Source: Primulina eburnea (lineage: Eukaryota; Streptophyta; Magnoliopsida; Lamiales; Gesneriaceae). Taken from it: 64,000 nucleotides of DNA. Each line of letters opens with the position of its first letter. Positions within the stretch are counted from its first letter, which is position 1. The position numbers and the translations under genes were made by a program. Below the pieces are notes generated by a model. It was not told the origin of the DNA. It worked only from the letters and a program-made list of their open reading frames with translations, and searched no databases. This document shows, piece after piece, positions 22,401 through 34,619 of this stretch. The DNA lies in assembly GCF_022965805.1 (NCBI RefSeq), contig NC_133108.1:37828051-37892050 (forward strand). The letters run 5' to 3'.

Positions 22401-23048
22401 CTCTAACAAAGGCTTCGGATGGACTTTCATATTTTTTGAATTCTCAGGTGTACTCTTGGCAGTTGATATAAAAGGTCCACTATCAGGTTTAACTCCTTTC
22501 ATTGGAGTGTCACTTGATGCTTTGCTACTTGCAGATCTCGATCTTGGTGCACGAATATTGTAGCCGTCAGAGGAAGCATTTTTTCTAATCTTTTTAGGCA
22601 CCAAGCCAACTTTTTCTAGTTTCTCCTCGTCAGCTGTTAGGGAATCTCCATGAGAAGAAACTGAATCATTGATTGTCTCAGGGTCAGATTCATATGCAAC
22701 CCCCTCCCTGGAATCATTCTCCCAATTATTGGAATTATCACTCAGTTTTTCATCACTTTCTTTCTCATCCATTATCATTGTTTCAGTATGATGTATTGCT
22801 TCCGCAGATCTGTAGATTTCACCCCTATAAGCCACCACATCATTTTCATAAACTTGTGGGGGCTTGGCAACTATGTTTGCCTCTATATTGATTTCCACAG
22901 AATCTGAAAAAGCTTTCATACCAATCTCTTTCGATTTTAGGTTTTTTCCACCATTCTTTTCTTGCGGCTTATTATCTACAGCATCAGATCTGGAAGGATA
23001 GTTTCTCTCTTTGTTGTTGGGACCCCTTCGCCTTTGTGTCTCCTTCAT
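19474..23048 (-). CDS. gar2-like protein with DIL-like domain (803 aa, eight exons)
   Basis: Exons (minus): 23048-21988, 21911-21617, 21518-21309, 21102-20929, 20650-20453, 20371-20258, 20089-20060 and 19803-19474. All junctions are GT-AG and the frame is continuous for 804 codons. The N-terminus is charged and low complexity. A coiled coil (LDQKIEEMETRVKKLEGEL) lies near residues 263-282. It is followed by RLSRLYIFACKYWSQ, FWLSNTVVLREI and LKNSVGNWTRWLTEFLG, resembling the DIL/myosin cargo-binding fold. The tail is Ser/Glu-rich (GYTSDEELDELE). I recall Arabidopsis relatives annotated nucleolar gar2-related (At2g42320, At3g57780, At5g06930). The start is supported by in-frame stops in the upstream 5' exon. 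Molecular function is unknown. I see no damage, so it is probably a functional gene. Confidence 0.85.
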
Positions 23049-25035
23049 GATCAATCCTTTTCCACCTACAACAAAATCAACAAAAGAAAAAATGTGAGTA
23101 AAGCATAACTGACGATGACACAAGTAAGAGAAGCCATTTTACAAGAATAACAGAATTCCACAAGAATAAAGAATTCTAGCTAAAAAACATTAAATAAAAA
23201 ATTGTGTTTAGAAGGGGAAAAAAGAAGCATATAGGCTTTCATCAGAAGTATGAATTTAAATGTACAGAGCACTGCATCGCTATTGGTATCTCGAAGGGTC
23301 TAACCTTAATCACATTCTTCTTTTTCGTTTTAGAAACCAAAACCTTGTCTACATTCTGCAACAAATTATATACCGAGTAAAAGTGTAGCATACATAGTAG
23401 TATAGGATTCCTTATTCACCACCAAATGAAATGACTCAAAGTCATTCAAATTGGAGACAAGTCTATAGTACAATGCAGAATCACTAGTTGTTTCTGAACA
23501 AAAAAATTAGTTAGAGATGGTCAGATTCATGATATCATTCTGCTGTTTATATTGATAATACACATAATGAACCTTTTCCTTCATTTTTATGGGGAGGGTC
23601 TGTTAAGCATGGAGAAGAGGACCCTCTCAAGAAGTCCGAAAATATTTTTGCGCACTTTTGGCACCATGTTGCCACTATATATGATCAATCATTATCTATA
23701 CCTCCTCGATCTCAGAAGATGAGAATTTCATCTCCATCGATATAAAGAAATGTAATGTTTTTATTCAAGCACTTAAATGATAATTATTTGAGATAATTCT
23801 ACCATAATTATCGCCTTTACTCATTTACCCATCCGAGTCACCCTTTGCCCCTAACCACTCTTTTCGTGGACATAGATTTTGGCATGCATATGTGCTTGAT
23901 CTGAATAGAGATCAAATGAACAAAATCGATCTGTGTTAGCACCTCCAGACAGATAGACAAAGATGCTAATATTTTATTATATTTAAAGCATACATTGCAT
24001 TTATGATTTCAGCCGCAATAGCAAGATTTTCATTTCAACCAAAAAATATTATAGAGATATATATAAAATCATTACCTTTCCACGATTGTTTGAAAAATGA
24101 ATAACTTTAATTTGCATTCTTTCTTTCCAGGTGTTCAACTCATTTTCATCAGAACAATGATAAAGGTAACAACACTCTTGGATTAGCAGCTCAAACTAAA
24201 TTTATGTTAAAGACCTTTCAAAGCCCAAGCCAAAGTAACACGGGTGTAAAATAAATATTGGCCATATTTAACAAGAATGATGTAAAACAACCACAAGTTA
24301 TCCTAAAACTTTCCAATCAATAAGCTACGCCGTCATAATCTAAGCAGTAGGCACCAAAATTAAAGAAAGAAAAACAGAAGAGAAGATCTGTTCACCTAAT
24401 TTAGTTCAAATGTAGCACATCAAACTATTCACATTTCACAGATTCTAATGCACGAAACATACCAACGCAACAACAAACATTAACTTCCAATTTCAAATTC
24501 CTTAAACCTTCACTAAAAGGAGTTGGCGGATGCTACATCGGAAGAGCACTCATCATAGACATGTGAGGATCCAACATATATCGTTTAAAGTAATTTCCAT
24601 ATCTACCCCGACAACACCTGTATGTTATTTTCTACTAGTGTAGTATGGACTAATGATCAAGATGAAGAGAAAATAAAAAAAAACAGTCACGCTACAAAAG
24701 CACGCACATGATCGACCGACGGTTACAGAGCTAGAAACAGTAACTCTCAAAATATTCATTCAATAATATCAGAATTACGAAAACAGCTATTTAATTCCAG
24801 TAGCACCGACTAAGGCAATTAAAACATGAGGATGTAATCCTACACAGAAACAGTGAAAACTGCGAAAATCTCGAAATCGGATTAAACAACACACGACATG
24901 GATCATAAAAAATGTGAGCAGTAAAAAAAATTCACCAAAGCTTTCGCCGAGCAGATCGAAGAAGCAGCTGTCTCTCGTAGCGTCATGAACCAGAGAAATC
25001 TAAGACGGAGGAGTGAGCGTGTTTTCATCAAGTAT
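23049..25035 (-). other. 5' UTR and leader introns of the gar2-like gene
   Basis: The coding exon begins at 23065 after a TTGTTGTAG acceptor. A candidate 52-nt untranslated exon lies at 23304-23355 (TTGTTGCAG before, GTTAGACC after). The first exon probably ends at 24936 before GTGAATTT. Stops in the leader exon rule out an upstream start in frame. The rest is AT-rich intron with nothing else recognised. Confidence 0.5.
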
Positions 25036-25041
25036 AAATGG
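25031..25041 (-). promoter_or_regulatory. Candidate TATA box of the gar2-like gene
   Basis: Minus-strand CATTTATACTT stands upstream of the presumed first exon (ends 24936). This is a position-based guess; no transcript evidence is available. Confidence 0.3.
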
Positions 25042-25199
25042 ATAGGTGGAGAGGTTTGTTAGTAACTGCGAGCGGTGATGATGGAATCATGGCAAGTGCT
25101 GGTAACTGTATTCTTCTTCTTAAGATCACTCTTTTTTCCAATTACTAAAATGGAGGTGAAACGGTGTCGGTTGGATGCATTATGAGTGTTGTGGTAAAA

Positions 25200-25250
25200 A
25201 TTAATTATTACTAGTAAATGTGGCACACAGATTGCGTGTGTCCTGAATAC
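25200..25250 (-). mobile_element. Helitron-like 3' terminus
   Basis: On the minus strand a GGACACACGC-loop-TGTGTGCC hairpin is followed by ACATTTA and then CTAG before a T at 25210. A hairpin about 10 bp before a CTRR end is the Helitron 3' signature. The 5' end was not located. Similar ends are at 32126 and 33092. Confidence 0.4.
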
Positions 25251-27280
25251 ATGTGACTAATATATTAAATATTCATGATATTACAACATAACGACGTCAA
25301 AATATAAAGAAGAGAGTTATTTTTCATGGTGGCTAGTTTGGAGAAGAAATAATATTATTTTTTATGTGAGCAGTTTCCTTATGACGGTGAATATAATATT
25401 ATTTGATAAAAAAAAATATAATATAAAAAATGAGAAAGGGTAAAATAAGAAAAAAAGTTGGTGTCCTCATAGAGGGCTCAACTATAATAAAATAGTAAAT
25501 ATAAAAAATTAAAAAGGATAAAACAGAAAAAAAAGTTGGTGTCCTCATAGAACGGTTGTTATTAGGACCTCGTATTTAATATAATAGTATTGATTATATT
25601 AAATTTGATATTTATGATTGCTTGAAGACTTTCTTCAATTCTCCTCCGCCAAGATTTGAAGTTCGTGTGAAAAGGATGGTTTGATGATGACATTACCCTT
25701 TCAATTTTATGTATCTTTATGTTGATAGGAAAAAAGAAGAAGAAAAAATAATATTTTTGAAATATTGAAGATATAATTGGACAGTTAAATGATATTTTTG
25801 GAATCATATTAAAAAACACTACTTTCCAAAAGTGAGTTATTTTTTGTTTGTTTTTATTTTAGTTTTATTCTTTCCAAAAAACGAAAGATATAAAGTTGAC
25901 AGTCGTGGAAATTTCAAAAAAGAGCATAGTTTATTGGGTAAAAGAGTACACATTTAGGACATATACATGCCTATCGGTACAGTTGTCTGGAAAAAATAAA
26001 TAAAGATTTAATCACACATTCAACTTGGTCATACAAGAATAGGTTTATTTATTTAATTTTTTATTTCAAAATAGAAAGATCTGAAATAACTGCGATCCAG
26101 GTCATCATTTGATGGATGCTCCATGTTGCCAACTATAGTGGGTTCCATATAAATTATTTTAGTTTTTAGTTTAAAGATAATATCCATTTTATTGTTTTTG
26201 GTTTTGTTCCAAATTGAACTGCTTTGGATGTTTGAATAAGAATTTGAAGTCTACAAGCCGGTTGGCTAGTTCCAACCATCCAGTTGTGTGATATTTGCAC
26301 CCAATTTTTATCGTTTTACCTTCCGAATTTGACGATTACATCATTTTGTAACATAGTGAGAATTAAACACATAATCGTTATCTTTTTCTGTTCTGGACGA
26401 GATCTTCACAAAATTATAAATTACAGTATGGACTTGTCGGAAGATGCTGTAATCAGATAGCCTGTCCTCCGCATAGGCCTACTTCAAAGAATCCAATGTT
26501 GACCTTACATAATATTTTGTTTCCCTACAAACAAATTGTAAGGAAATATAGCAATAAATACAAAGATTTTCTTATCTCAGTGTCTTGCAACAATGAACAC
26601 ATAACAGAAATCAAATAATAATAAAATAAAATGCAACCCTTTCTTGACTCTGTGTACACCACAGGCACCATGTGGCCACGGTAACATGCTAGACACATAA
26701 TCCTGGAAACCATGCACTGTTATTTTTTCCATATAATATGAAGTTGTAAGCCATTCATTACTCATCCACACAAAAATAGGATAACAAACCTATGAATAAA
26801 AATACATTTGTTAAAAATGGTTAGTTTACAGATGTGACCTACAAGAAAGGCCAAAAGAAAGTATACAACAAATGATCAGAAACAGTCTCACAATAGGCTG
26901 ATAAAAAAAATTCATAGCAAACTCGGATTTATCCATGCATGTAATGGAATGTAATGTCTATACTTCGTATAAAGTATTGTGGTTTCGAGGTATGCCTGTT
27001 CGTAGTATAACTAATGTGGCGTCAAGCGTCATTATTAAAAAAATTGTCTTTATTTTGTTGATCTTGACCTCTGCTTCACTTGTTTGAGAAGTGCACGGGG
27101 AAGCTGAAACTGAAGAAATGTGTTATATATCCTCTGTAAACTACCGAACTGGGCATGTCTCGAGAGTTCCCGGGGATTTCAAGCTGACTTTTAAAATTTG
27201 TCAGTTGAGGCCGTGTCTGATGATTGTTTGAATTCCAACTCTCTACCCAACTAGTGCCGCATTAAGAAGCTCAAAGAGTT
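25251..27280. other. Intergenic AT-rich stretch, no gene seen
   Basis: Contains a direct repeat of about 35 bp (AAAGTTGGTGTCCTCATAG preceded by an A-rich run) ending near 25472 and 25551. No open frame here shows a known domain. The gar2-like promoter lies to the left and the PPR pseudogene end to the right. Confidence 0.5.
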
Positions 27281-29503
27281 TTACCAGTGGTCTCCATATG
27301 AACACTTTCCATGTATAATATGAGAAACCTACTTTTTATCTCTAATAAGCACTTCTCTGCCTTGAACCTGAGATACAAACTTTGCGAAGTTATGGCAATC
27401 CACACAAATGCCTAGATTTTTCATCACGCGTATAGGCTTTGATTCAGATATATTGATCATTCCAATTGCCAAAGCTAGTTTCTCACTTGGCCTAGCAGAA
27501 TTCTCTCTTTCTACTCTTCATCTACGTCATATAACACGGAGCTCAGATCAGGCATATAACCAGCTGACTTTATCCTATCCGATAAATCATTTACCTTATA
27601 GAATACATCATCTTTTCTTGAATTCGATAGATCACTTGCATAAAACATATGGATAGTCCGGCCAAATTAAATCCAGCTCTTTCCTGGCTCCTTCACCACA
27701 ACCTTTTCCTTCATCAGCTCTCTCAATCTTTTACATCATCCCATCTTCCCCCACATGCATATAAATTACAAAGAACTACATAATTCCCAGCATTTTTAGG
27801 TTCTATTTCAAGAAGTCGGTCACCAGCAATTTTCCCGACAGCAACTTTCTGGTGAACTCTACAAGCACCTAAAAGTGAACTCCAGAGAGCCGCATATGGT
27901 TCAAAAGGCATCCTATATATGAACTGCAAGGCCTTGTCAACTAGGCCAGCACGCCCAAGTAAGTCAACAGCGCATCCATAGTGCTCAACGCCAAGCTCAA
28001 CCCCATCTTTCTTGCTAACCATATCATAACAAATTTTCAGGCCACAGTTTTCCATATCTCCCTGGATGCAGCCAGACAATACAGTCAAAATAGTTGTGCT
28101 GTCAGGTTTGATATGATTTTCTTCGTTCATAATACTGTAAAGGTCTACCACGGCTTTTCCAATCCCATGTTTACTGTAACCTGCAAGCATCGTATTCCAA
28201 GAGATAACCGTTCTTTCAGACATATTATCAAAGATCCTCCTAGTATAAGTCCACATTTTGAGTACATATCAATTAAAGAATTCTGAAGGACCACATAAAA
28301 GGATAGTTCAGATCGAAGAACATAGCTGTGAACTTGCCTTCCGTACTCGGATGCAGGAAGCGCAGATAATGCAGTTAAAATACTGGTATAAGTCACATAA
28401 TTTGAAATCATTCCTTCTTTCCGAAGTGCACAAAAAATCTCTAATGCCTCTTCGTCAAGTCCCAATTAAGCATAACCTGAAATAAGAGCTGTGCAAGAAA
28501 TAGTCTCTATCAGGTAAATTGTCAGATAGAGCCTGGGCTTCATGTATTCTTCCAGCTTTCGAATATAAGTCAAGAAGTGAGCAACCATCATGTCCGTGAG
28601 ACTCAAAAGGGCTCTTAATAATAAGAGAGTGAATTTGACTTCCGCAATCAAATTCAAACGAGCAAGTACAAGAGGCAAGCACCGTCGAAAAAATGAACTC
28701 ATTGGGATCGGTACCTTCAGCTTTTTCATGTTACATAAGAATGGAAGAAATATAAATACTCTTTCAAAACAAAAGATGAGCAGAAAAACATATTGATTTT
28801 CTATGCCAATATAAAGCAATGTTTTTACATATTCCAACATGTATTTGAATGGATGAAACTTTTTGATGATATGTAGATTCAACAAGGATTGAAGATAGTG
28901 AATGCTTGATGATTCAATCCTGAGACCCATCAGTAAAAATTTCTTGAAGGTGTGAAGTATAAAGTACTTGAATAAAACTGCTCATCAAAGAACGGGTGGA
29001 AGACTGCTGGTGTTTTCCGCCAAAGAGCAAATGAATCGTAAACAAGAGTATTAAATATCATCATGCTAGCGCGGGTAGTAGGAGACAATACTGTCAGTTC
29101 ACAAAAGCACCTGAACATGCATCAGATATCACCTGATTTTAGCATCTCAATCAAAAGGATGAGAGCTTCAGCGTAGAACCCACTTCTTGAATACCCAGAA
29201 ATCATCGCCGTCCAAGAAACCTGTTAATTGTACTAAAACACGTTTCTATTGTATGCTATTAAAAGAACGTTTAATAGTTTCTTCTTCTCATCATCAATAG
29301 ATTGTATATAAGGCTACTGGTTATGTTGTATTCGGTAATGAAGAATTCAGTTAGCTCATTCGAGCAAAATTCTTTTCTCTCCAAACTTTGACATGGTATC
29401 AGAGCCATAGGATTCTCTCCTAGGGCTTTCTTTTTTTTCCAATTCAATTGTTTGATCAATCATCTGTAAGAGCTCATCTGCTCTCATTCTTTCCGACGAA
29501 CTG

Positions 29504-30070
29504 ATGGCGAACAATTATAATTTCAACGATCCGCTATTCATTCATCCGTCCGATACACCGGGCATAAATTTAGTCAATGATCCGTTGATTGGAATCGAAA
29601 ACTATGGTATTTGGAGCAGAGCTATGCTGATTGCGCTTCGAGCAAAGAACAAAATCGCATTGATTGATGGAAGCTGTTGCAGGCCTCCGGTTGATAGCCA
29701 AACTTCACTCCAGTGGGAAAGATACAATGCACTTGTTTTGTCGTGGATAATGAACACGGTATCGAAGGAGATTTTCGGTGGAATTGTCTATGCAACCGAT
29801 GCTTCATCAGTTTGGTCTAATCTGAAGGAACAATTCGATAAAATCAACGGTTCGCGAATTTTCTCGTTGCATCGAGAAATAGGACGGCTGACCCAAGGTA
29901 ATAGCACTATCTCAACATATTATTGCAAGCTTAAGCAACTTTGGGATGAGTATTCAGCTCTTGTCATTTTGCCTTCGTGTGAGTGCACTACTGCTCGGAA
30001 ATATTTGGAGCATGAGCAACAGCAAAGGCTGCTTCAGTCTCAACATGACCACTCCTTATTCTTTAAAAAG
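29504..30070 (+). pseudogene. Copia gag fragment fused to RT
   Basis: MANNYNFNDPLFIHPSD opens a standard plant Copia gag (ENYGIWSRAM, WERYNALVLSWIMN, GRLTQGNSTISTYYCKLKQLW). At about 30030, after EHEQQQRLLQ, the sequence passes directly to the RT phrase QSQHDHSLFFKKD, so about two thirds of pol are deleted. The start codon follows the primer site by about 100 bp. Confidence 0.85.
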
Positions 30071-31012
30071 GATGATGCTTCGATTACCTTGTGGTGTATG
30101 TTGATGATATTGTCATCACTGGAAGCAGTGCGACAGAAATACAACGCCTGAAAATGTTTCTTCACTCCAAGTTGCAGCTTAAAGATCTTGGACACCTAAA
30201 ATTTTTCTTGGGTATTGAAGTTGCCCGTTCAAAAGAAGGTATTTACCTTAATCAGAGGAAGTATGCTCTGGAGCTCATTGCTGACACATGTATAGCAGGA
30301 GCCAAGCCATTTGATACTCCTATGGAGCAGAATAGGAATTTCACCAGTCATGAACTTGATTCTAGCATGCAGCATGCATGACAAAGTGTTCCTGCAGATA
30401 CTCTGCTAAATGACCCGAATGAATACCAACGTTTAGTTGGTAGGCTGACACATGGCGGCGGCAATTCGAGTTGTTAAATATATTAAGAGAAACCCAGGCC
30501 AGGGCATCTTGTTGAAGCCTTCTGATTCTTTATCTCTCACAGCATATTGTGATTCAGATTGGGCCGCTTGTCCCATGACTCGGCGTTCAGTTACTGGCTA
30601 TTGCATTAAACTTGGGGCATCACTCTTATCTTGGAAATCAAAAAAACAAAATACTGTCTCACGGTCATCAACTGAAGCGGAGTATCGTGCCATGGCATCC
30701 ACCACTTGTGAAATCATTTGGATTGTTGGACTCCTGCAAGACATGGGAATTCAAATTCGTGGCCCAACGACGTTGTTTTGTGATAATAAAGCTGCCATTC
30801 ACATTGGTGCCAATCCAGTGTTTCACGAACGAACGAAACATATAGAAATTGATTGTCATTTGGTTCGTGAGAAAATCAAAGAGGGTCTTATTTGCACCAA
30901 ATATGTTTCTACACATCAACAACTAGGTGACATCTTCACGAAAAGTTTGGGGAAGACTCAACATACCTACCTGCTTGAACTTCTAGGTGTCTGTGATCTT
31001 CATCAACCCTGA
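30071..31012 (+). pseudogene. Copia RT end and RNase H
   Basis: VYVDDIVITGS is present, but a one-base loss just before it breaks the frame with gag. RT continues (LKDLGHLKFFLGIEVARS) to an in-frame TGA near 30380. A second small deletion joins LVGRLTH to AAIRVVKYIKRNPGQG. RNase H is complete in its own frame at 30452-31012: YCDSDWAACPMTRRSVTGYC, SRSSTEAEYRAMA, FCDNKAAIHI, DIFTKSLG. Confidence 0.85.
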
Positions 31013-31577
31013 AGAACATGCAGGTTCAAGCTTGCTGTTCAAATCACACCAAGCTTGAAGGGGGAGTGTTAATTGTACTAAAACACGTTTCTATTGTATG
31101 CTATTAAAAGCACGTTTAATAGTTTCTTCTTCTCTTCATCAATAGATTGTATATAAGGCTACTGGTTATGTTGTATTCGGTAATGGAGAATTCAGTTAGC
31201 TCATTCGAGCAAAATTCTTTTCTCTCCAAACTTTGACAAAACCACATTCCTCTCAGGCATTTCATCGAACACCTTTCTCGCATCACTCAAAACCTCACAC
31301 TTGACATACAACATGATCAGTCTCGTCCTGAGATACAACGGTGCAAGATAATGTGTTTTCATCATGTGGGCTAGCACCCTTTGGCCTCAAGACCCTCTGG
31401 GCTATACATTCGTTCAGTAAAGCATCGTACTCGTTAAACTTCATGTTAAGGCCCTGCTTGGACATTTCCCGTAATCCATGATTCAGGTCACCGTTGAATC
31501 GGGCGGGGAAGAGGAGAGCTGGTTGATAGTTTGTGAAGGGTCTCTCTGGGATGCGCAAAGTCGTTAGATGTTTGTGG

Positions 31578-32045
31578 GGCAATTCTATCCTACTCCGGGA
31601 GATTTACTCCCTATCACTAAATAATATATACATGTATAGCATTTAAAAATAGCTACAATAATTTTATTAGCGTTTATAAATGGGTAGAACATAAAATTTC
31701 TTATAATAATTAAATTTTAAAATATTGATTTTTTACATTGCATATGATTCTACCACAAAAATAAGAATAATAGAAATGAAAATCTCAAACCTCAAACGTA
31801 AAAGTATTACTATCAAAAAAAATTTCAAGTAATTTTTAAATATAAAATATGAAGTTTTAAATTTTGAGAATAATAATAATAATATAATGATATAACACAT
31901 GTTATATATATTAAACGAAATTAGTTTAATGATTAGTCATTTTTGGTTAAAGTTGTGTGAAATGTAATAATAATAATAAAAAAAAGACACGCGTCAGAAA
32001 AAAAAGTAAAGGGAGTATCTCACCCGGTGTAGGATAGAATTGGCC
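31578..32045. mobile_element. Mutator-like MITE (468 bp)
   Basis: Terminal inverted repeats of about 35 bp (GGCAATTCTATCCTACTCCG, inverse of CGGTGTAGGATAGAATTGGCC) share AGAT(T)ACTCCCT further in. A 10-bp direct duplication ATGTTTGTGG is at 31568-31577 and 32046-32055. Duplication length and long ends fit Mutator-like elements. It sits at the 5' edge of the PPR pseudogene. Confidence 0.85.
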
Positions 32046-32125
32046 ATGTTTGTGGAGGTTGACAGATTTTTGGTTAATTATACAAGATTTTGATAGAATT
32101 TCTGCTGCTTCATTCTCATTCAACT

Positions 32126-32601
32126 AGTATTTAACCCGTCGCACGGGATAATATTATTAAAAATTAATGAGAAATAAATAAAAATAAAAATTGAAAAAAT
32201 AATATAATCATAAAAACTATTTTTTCACTAATTTTAAAAAATCTTTTTAAATACAACGCATCTCGATTATTTTTTTGGCTAATAATCACTATCATATATC
32301 AAAATTTTAGATTGTGTTATCCTATGACAATGACATGATGTTTAATGTAGTTTATGTTTTCAATAAAGATAAGTTTCAATTTAAATAAAAAAAATCATTT
32401 AATACATAAATTATATTTGAATTAATATAAAAATAAATTAAATTCAAATTTGAACTAAATAAATTGATATAATCAATGCAACTAATAATTGAAGTTATCA
32501 TTTATTGCACTACACATATTTCAATATTCATGATATATCTTTCTTTTTTATAATTAATTTTGGCGAGAAAATTACTATTACTATTTTTGGCAAAAACTCT
32601 G

Positions 32602-32678
<77 letters not shown>

Positions 32679-33091
32679 CTATATAATATATAGAATTTAA
32701 AAAACTTTCTTAAATACAACACATGTCGATTATTTTTTTTGGCTAATAATCACTATCATATATCATAATTTTAGATCGTGTCAGTCTATGGCAATGACAT
32801 GATACTTAATATAGTTTATGTTTTCAATAAAGATTAGTTTCAATTTAAATAAAAAAGTAAAAATCATATAATACATAAATTATATTTGAATAATATAAAA
32901 ATAAATTAAATTCAAATTTGAACTAAATGAATCGATATAATCAATGCACAAGAAAATTGAAGTTATCATTATTGCAGTACACATATTTCAATATTTATGA
33001 TATATCTTTCCTTTTTTAGAATTGACATTTTAGCGGGAAATTATTATTTTTGGTAAAAACTCTGTTTATATATATATACACACAAACACAC
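32126..33091 (-). mobile_element. Tandem non-autonomous Helitron-like units
   Basis: A minus-strand CCCGTGCGACGGG hairpin plus TTAAATACTAGT ends at about 32126. A roughly 390-bp sequence then occurs twice (32222-32612 and 32690-33076), with matching phrases such as GGCTAATAATCACTATCATA and TTCAATAAAGATNAGTTTCA, separated by a long (AT)n run. AT-rich, no coding. The two copies differ by many substitutions and small indels. Confidence 0.5.
32609..32692. repeat. (AT)n microsatellite
   Basis: About 80 bp of nearly pure TA dinucleotide between the two Helitron-like copies. Confidence 0.95.
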
Positions 33092-34600
33092 ACTAGTATG
33101 GTGTACGTGCGTTGCACGTGAAAAGTAATTGTCGATGACTAGTTTGAAAGGAGTATACATAAATTTGTGTATTTTCTGAGTTTTTTTAATATTACTTTTC
33201 TTCTTAATGATAATGAAATTTCATGTAATATATTAGGAACGTTGGATTACAAGCAAATATGTTTTTTTAAAGCAACAAAAGTCGAAATAAGTTCTTACAA
33301 ATGGCTTGATGGGTATCCTCAATATAATTTGCATATATACATATTTAATGCACCAAAAGATATTATCCTTATTTTTCTTGTTTGATATGAAATTTTCGTA
33401 GCAAATTCTTTGATTTTGACGTAGTTTTCGATTTTTTTTTTTGTATAATCTCCCAATATTTCATCGTCGTCAATCTCTATTTGCTTCTTATTTCCTTTGG
33501 TGTTTTTGGCCAGTTTTATTGATGATGCAGCTGTTACCTTCTTTTATTTTATGATGATAGATTGAGATTCCGCCTTACTTTTATTCGTCAATTTCCATTT
33601 TCCGATCTTCCCTTCTCTGTTAAAATTGTCATCGATTTTGTCAACACCTTCAGCTTCTACCGAACATATGGTGCCATGTTTGTCTATGAAGTGATTTAAT
33701 TTAAACAAGACTTTGTAGTTTTTGTTCAGCAATGCGTCAACGAGATTTGTAATAGTGGTAACAGGGGCAAGATGTAGGCAATAAGAAGGAAAAATGTTTA
33801 GATCTATTGTGATGATAAGAATTATTACCTATATGAAATATATTGTAATATTTAGTTTTTACTTGATTATGAATCTTCATGTAGTCTTCAACAAGATATC
33901 CAATTAATGGCTCGACAACTTCTTTGAAGATTGTAATCCTAGCAATATTTGTACCATCATCCAACAAAAATGATAATCTATACCTGCAAGATTGAATTTG
34001 TAGTGTTGAATATCAATGTTAGATGTAAAAATTTGAATACATAGTATTACCTAGGAACTATCTAGACTTGTAATTTTAAGCAATTTAGATAAGCAAGGCC
34101 ATGTGACATTTTTGTACCCGTTTTGAGACATTAATGATCACAAGCTTCGTAATATGGTAAAGAACCATTTTCAATCTCCTTGAGAGTTCCTTTCAAATAG
34201 TAATATTCATTCTATATCCAAAAAAAAGTTTGATCATTAATGATAATTTAAATTTAATATTTTTTTTGTTTTATTCAACGATGATCATTAACACTGATTA
34301 ATAAATATGAGTTCTCTACAACTGGAATAAGCAGACTAAATTCAATAAGATATATGTAGAAATAAATACTCAAATCTCCGTTAAAGATGTCGCCTTTTTA
34401 ATCACTTCGTCAATTGTTATACACTTAGAGTCAACAAACATTTTCTTCATCCAAATAGTAATTAGGTTTTCGCGTCTCTCTTCTGCGTCCAACCTGTTTT
34501 TAATATTTTTTTGAAAAACAAGTGATAGATTTTTAGAAAAAAGAGATAGAGTAGTCTCAAGATATGAGGAAATTAAATTCATAATTAGTGGTGATAGACA
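33092..34600 (-). mobile_element. Probable Helitron remnant carrying RPA-like sequence
   Basis: On the minus strand a CACGTGCAACGCACGT hairpin is followed by ACACCATACTAGT at about 33092, a Helitron-type 3' end. Just inside lies an RPA1-like coding remnant (33540-34590). Plant Helitrons commonly carry RPA-like genes, so the two signals support each other. No Rep/helicase is visible, and the 5' end is lost in the AT repeats to the right. Confidence 0.5.
33540..34590 (-). pseudogene. RPA70-like (replication protein A) remnant
   Basis: Fragments in order: TIWMKKMFVDSKCITIDEVI (34370-34582); YYLKGTLKEIENGSLPYYEACDH, like the zinc-binding OB fold (34130-34235); then a best block at 33850-33967, LDDGTNIARITIFKEVVEPLIG, typical of the C-terminal OB fold; then NKNYKVLFKLNHFIDKHGT (33660-33730). 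The pieces are in different frames or separated by possible introns, with stops. Wild-type RPA70 binds single-stranded DNA. Here it is probably Helitron-borne and dead. Confidence 0.55.
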
Positions 34601-34619
34601 AATAGTTATTAATTAATAA

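Larger units (their letters stand above)
29222..31238 (+). mobile_element. Internally deleted Copia element in the PPR pseudogene (2017 bp)
   Basis: LTRs are 29222-29393 and 31067-31238, both 172 bp, with three differences seen (A/C, A/T, A/G). The 5-bp duplication AAACC is at 29217-29221 and 31239-31243. The primer site TGGTATCAGAGCC is at 29394 and the polypurine tract GAAGGGGGAG is before 31067. The interior keeps gag N-terminus, end of RT and RNase H. Protease, integrase and most of RT are gone, so it is non-autonomous. It lies in opposite orientation to the PPR gene. Confidence 0.95.
27281..31577 (-). pseudogene. PPR-DYW protein pseudogene (At3g13770-like), split by a Copia element
   Basis: On the minus strand from 31577: LNMKFNEYDALLNECIA, LYLRTRLIMLYVKCEV and FDEMPERNVV to 31244; the Copia (29222-31238); then SWTAMISGYSRSGFYAEAL from 29221. 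A GT-AG intron at 28715-29132 restores SG/TDPNEFIFSTVL. PPR motifs follow (YVTYTSILTALSALP, LQNSLIDMYSKCG, HYGCAVDLLGRAG), then E domain LLGACRVH. DYW remnants include KNLGICVDCHNFAKF and a CSYGDHW end at 27281. Lesions besides the insertion: a stop after KSWI, a stop after DVDEE, a one-base deletion at LLG-SEKLA, a stop after RDKK, and a frameshift near 31376. The product would have been an organelle C-to-U editing factor. Identification with At3g13770 is from remembered sequence. Confidence 0.85.

Noticed and set aside
26950..26980. loxP-like string CTATACTTCGTATAAAGTA
   Set aside because: Only partly similar to one arm, no proper second arm; chance match in plant DNA.
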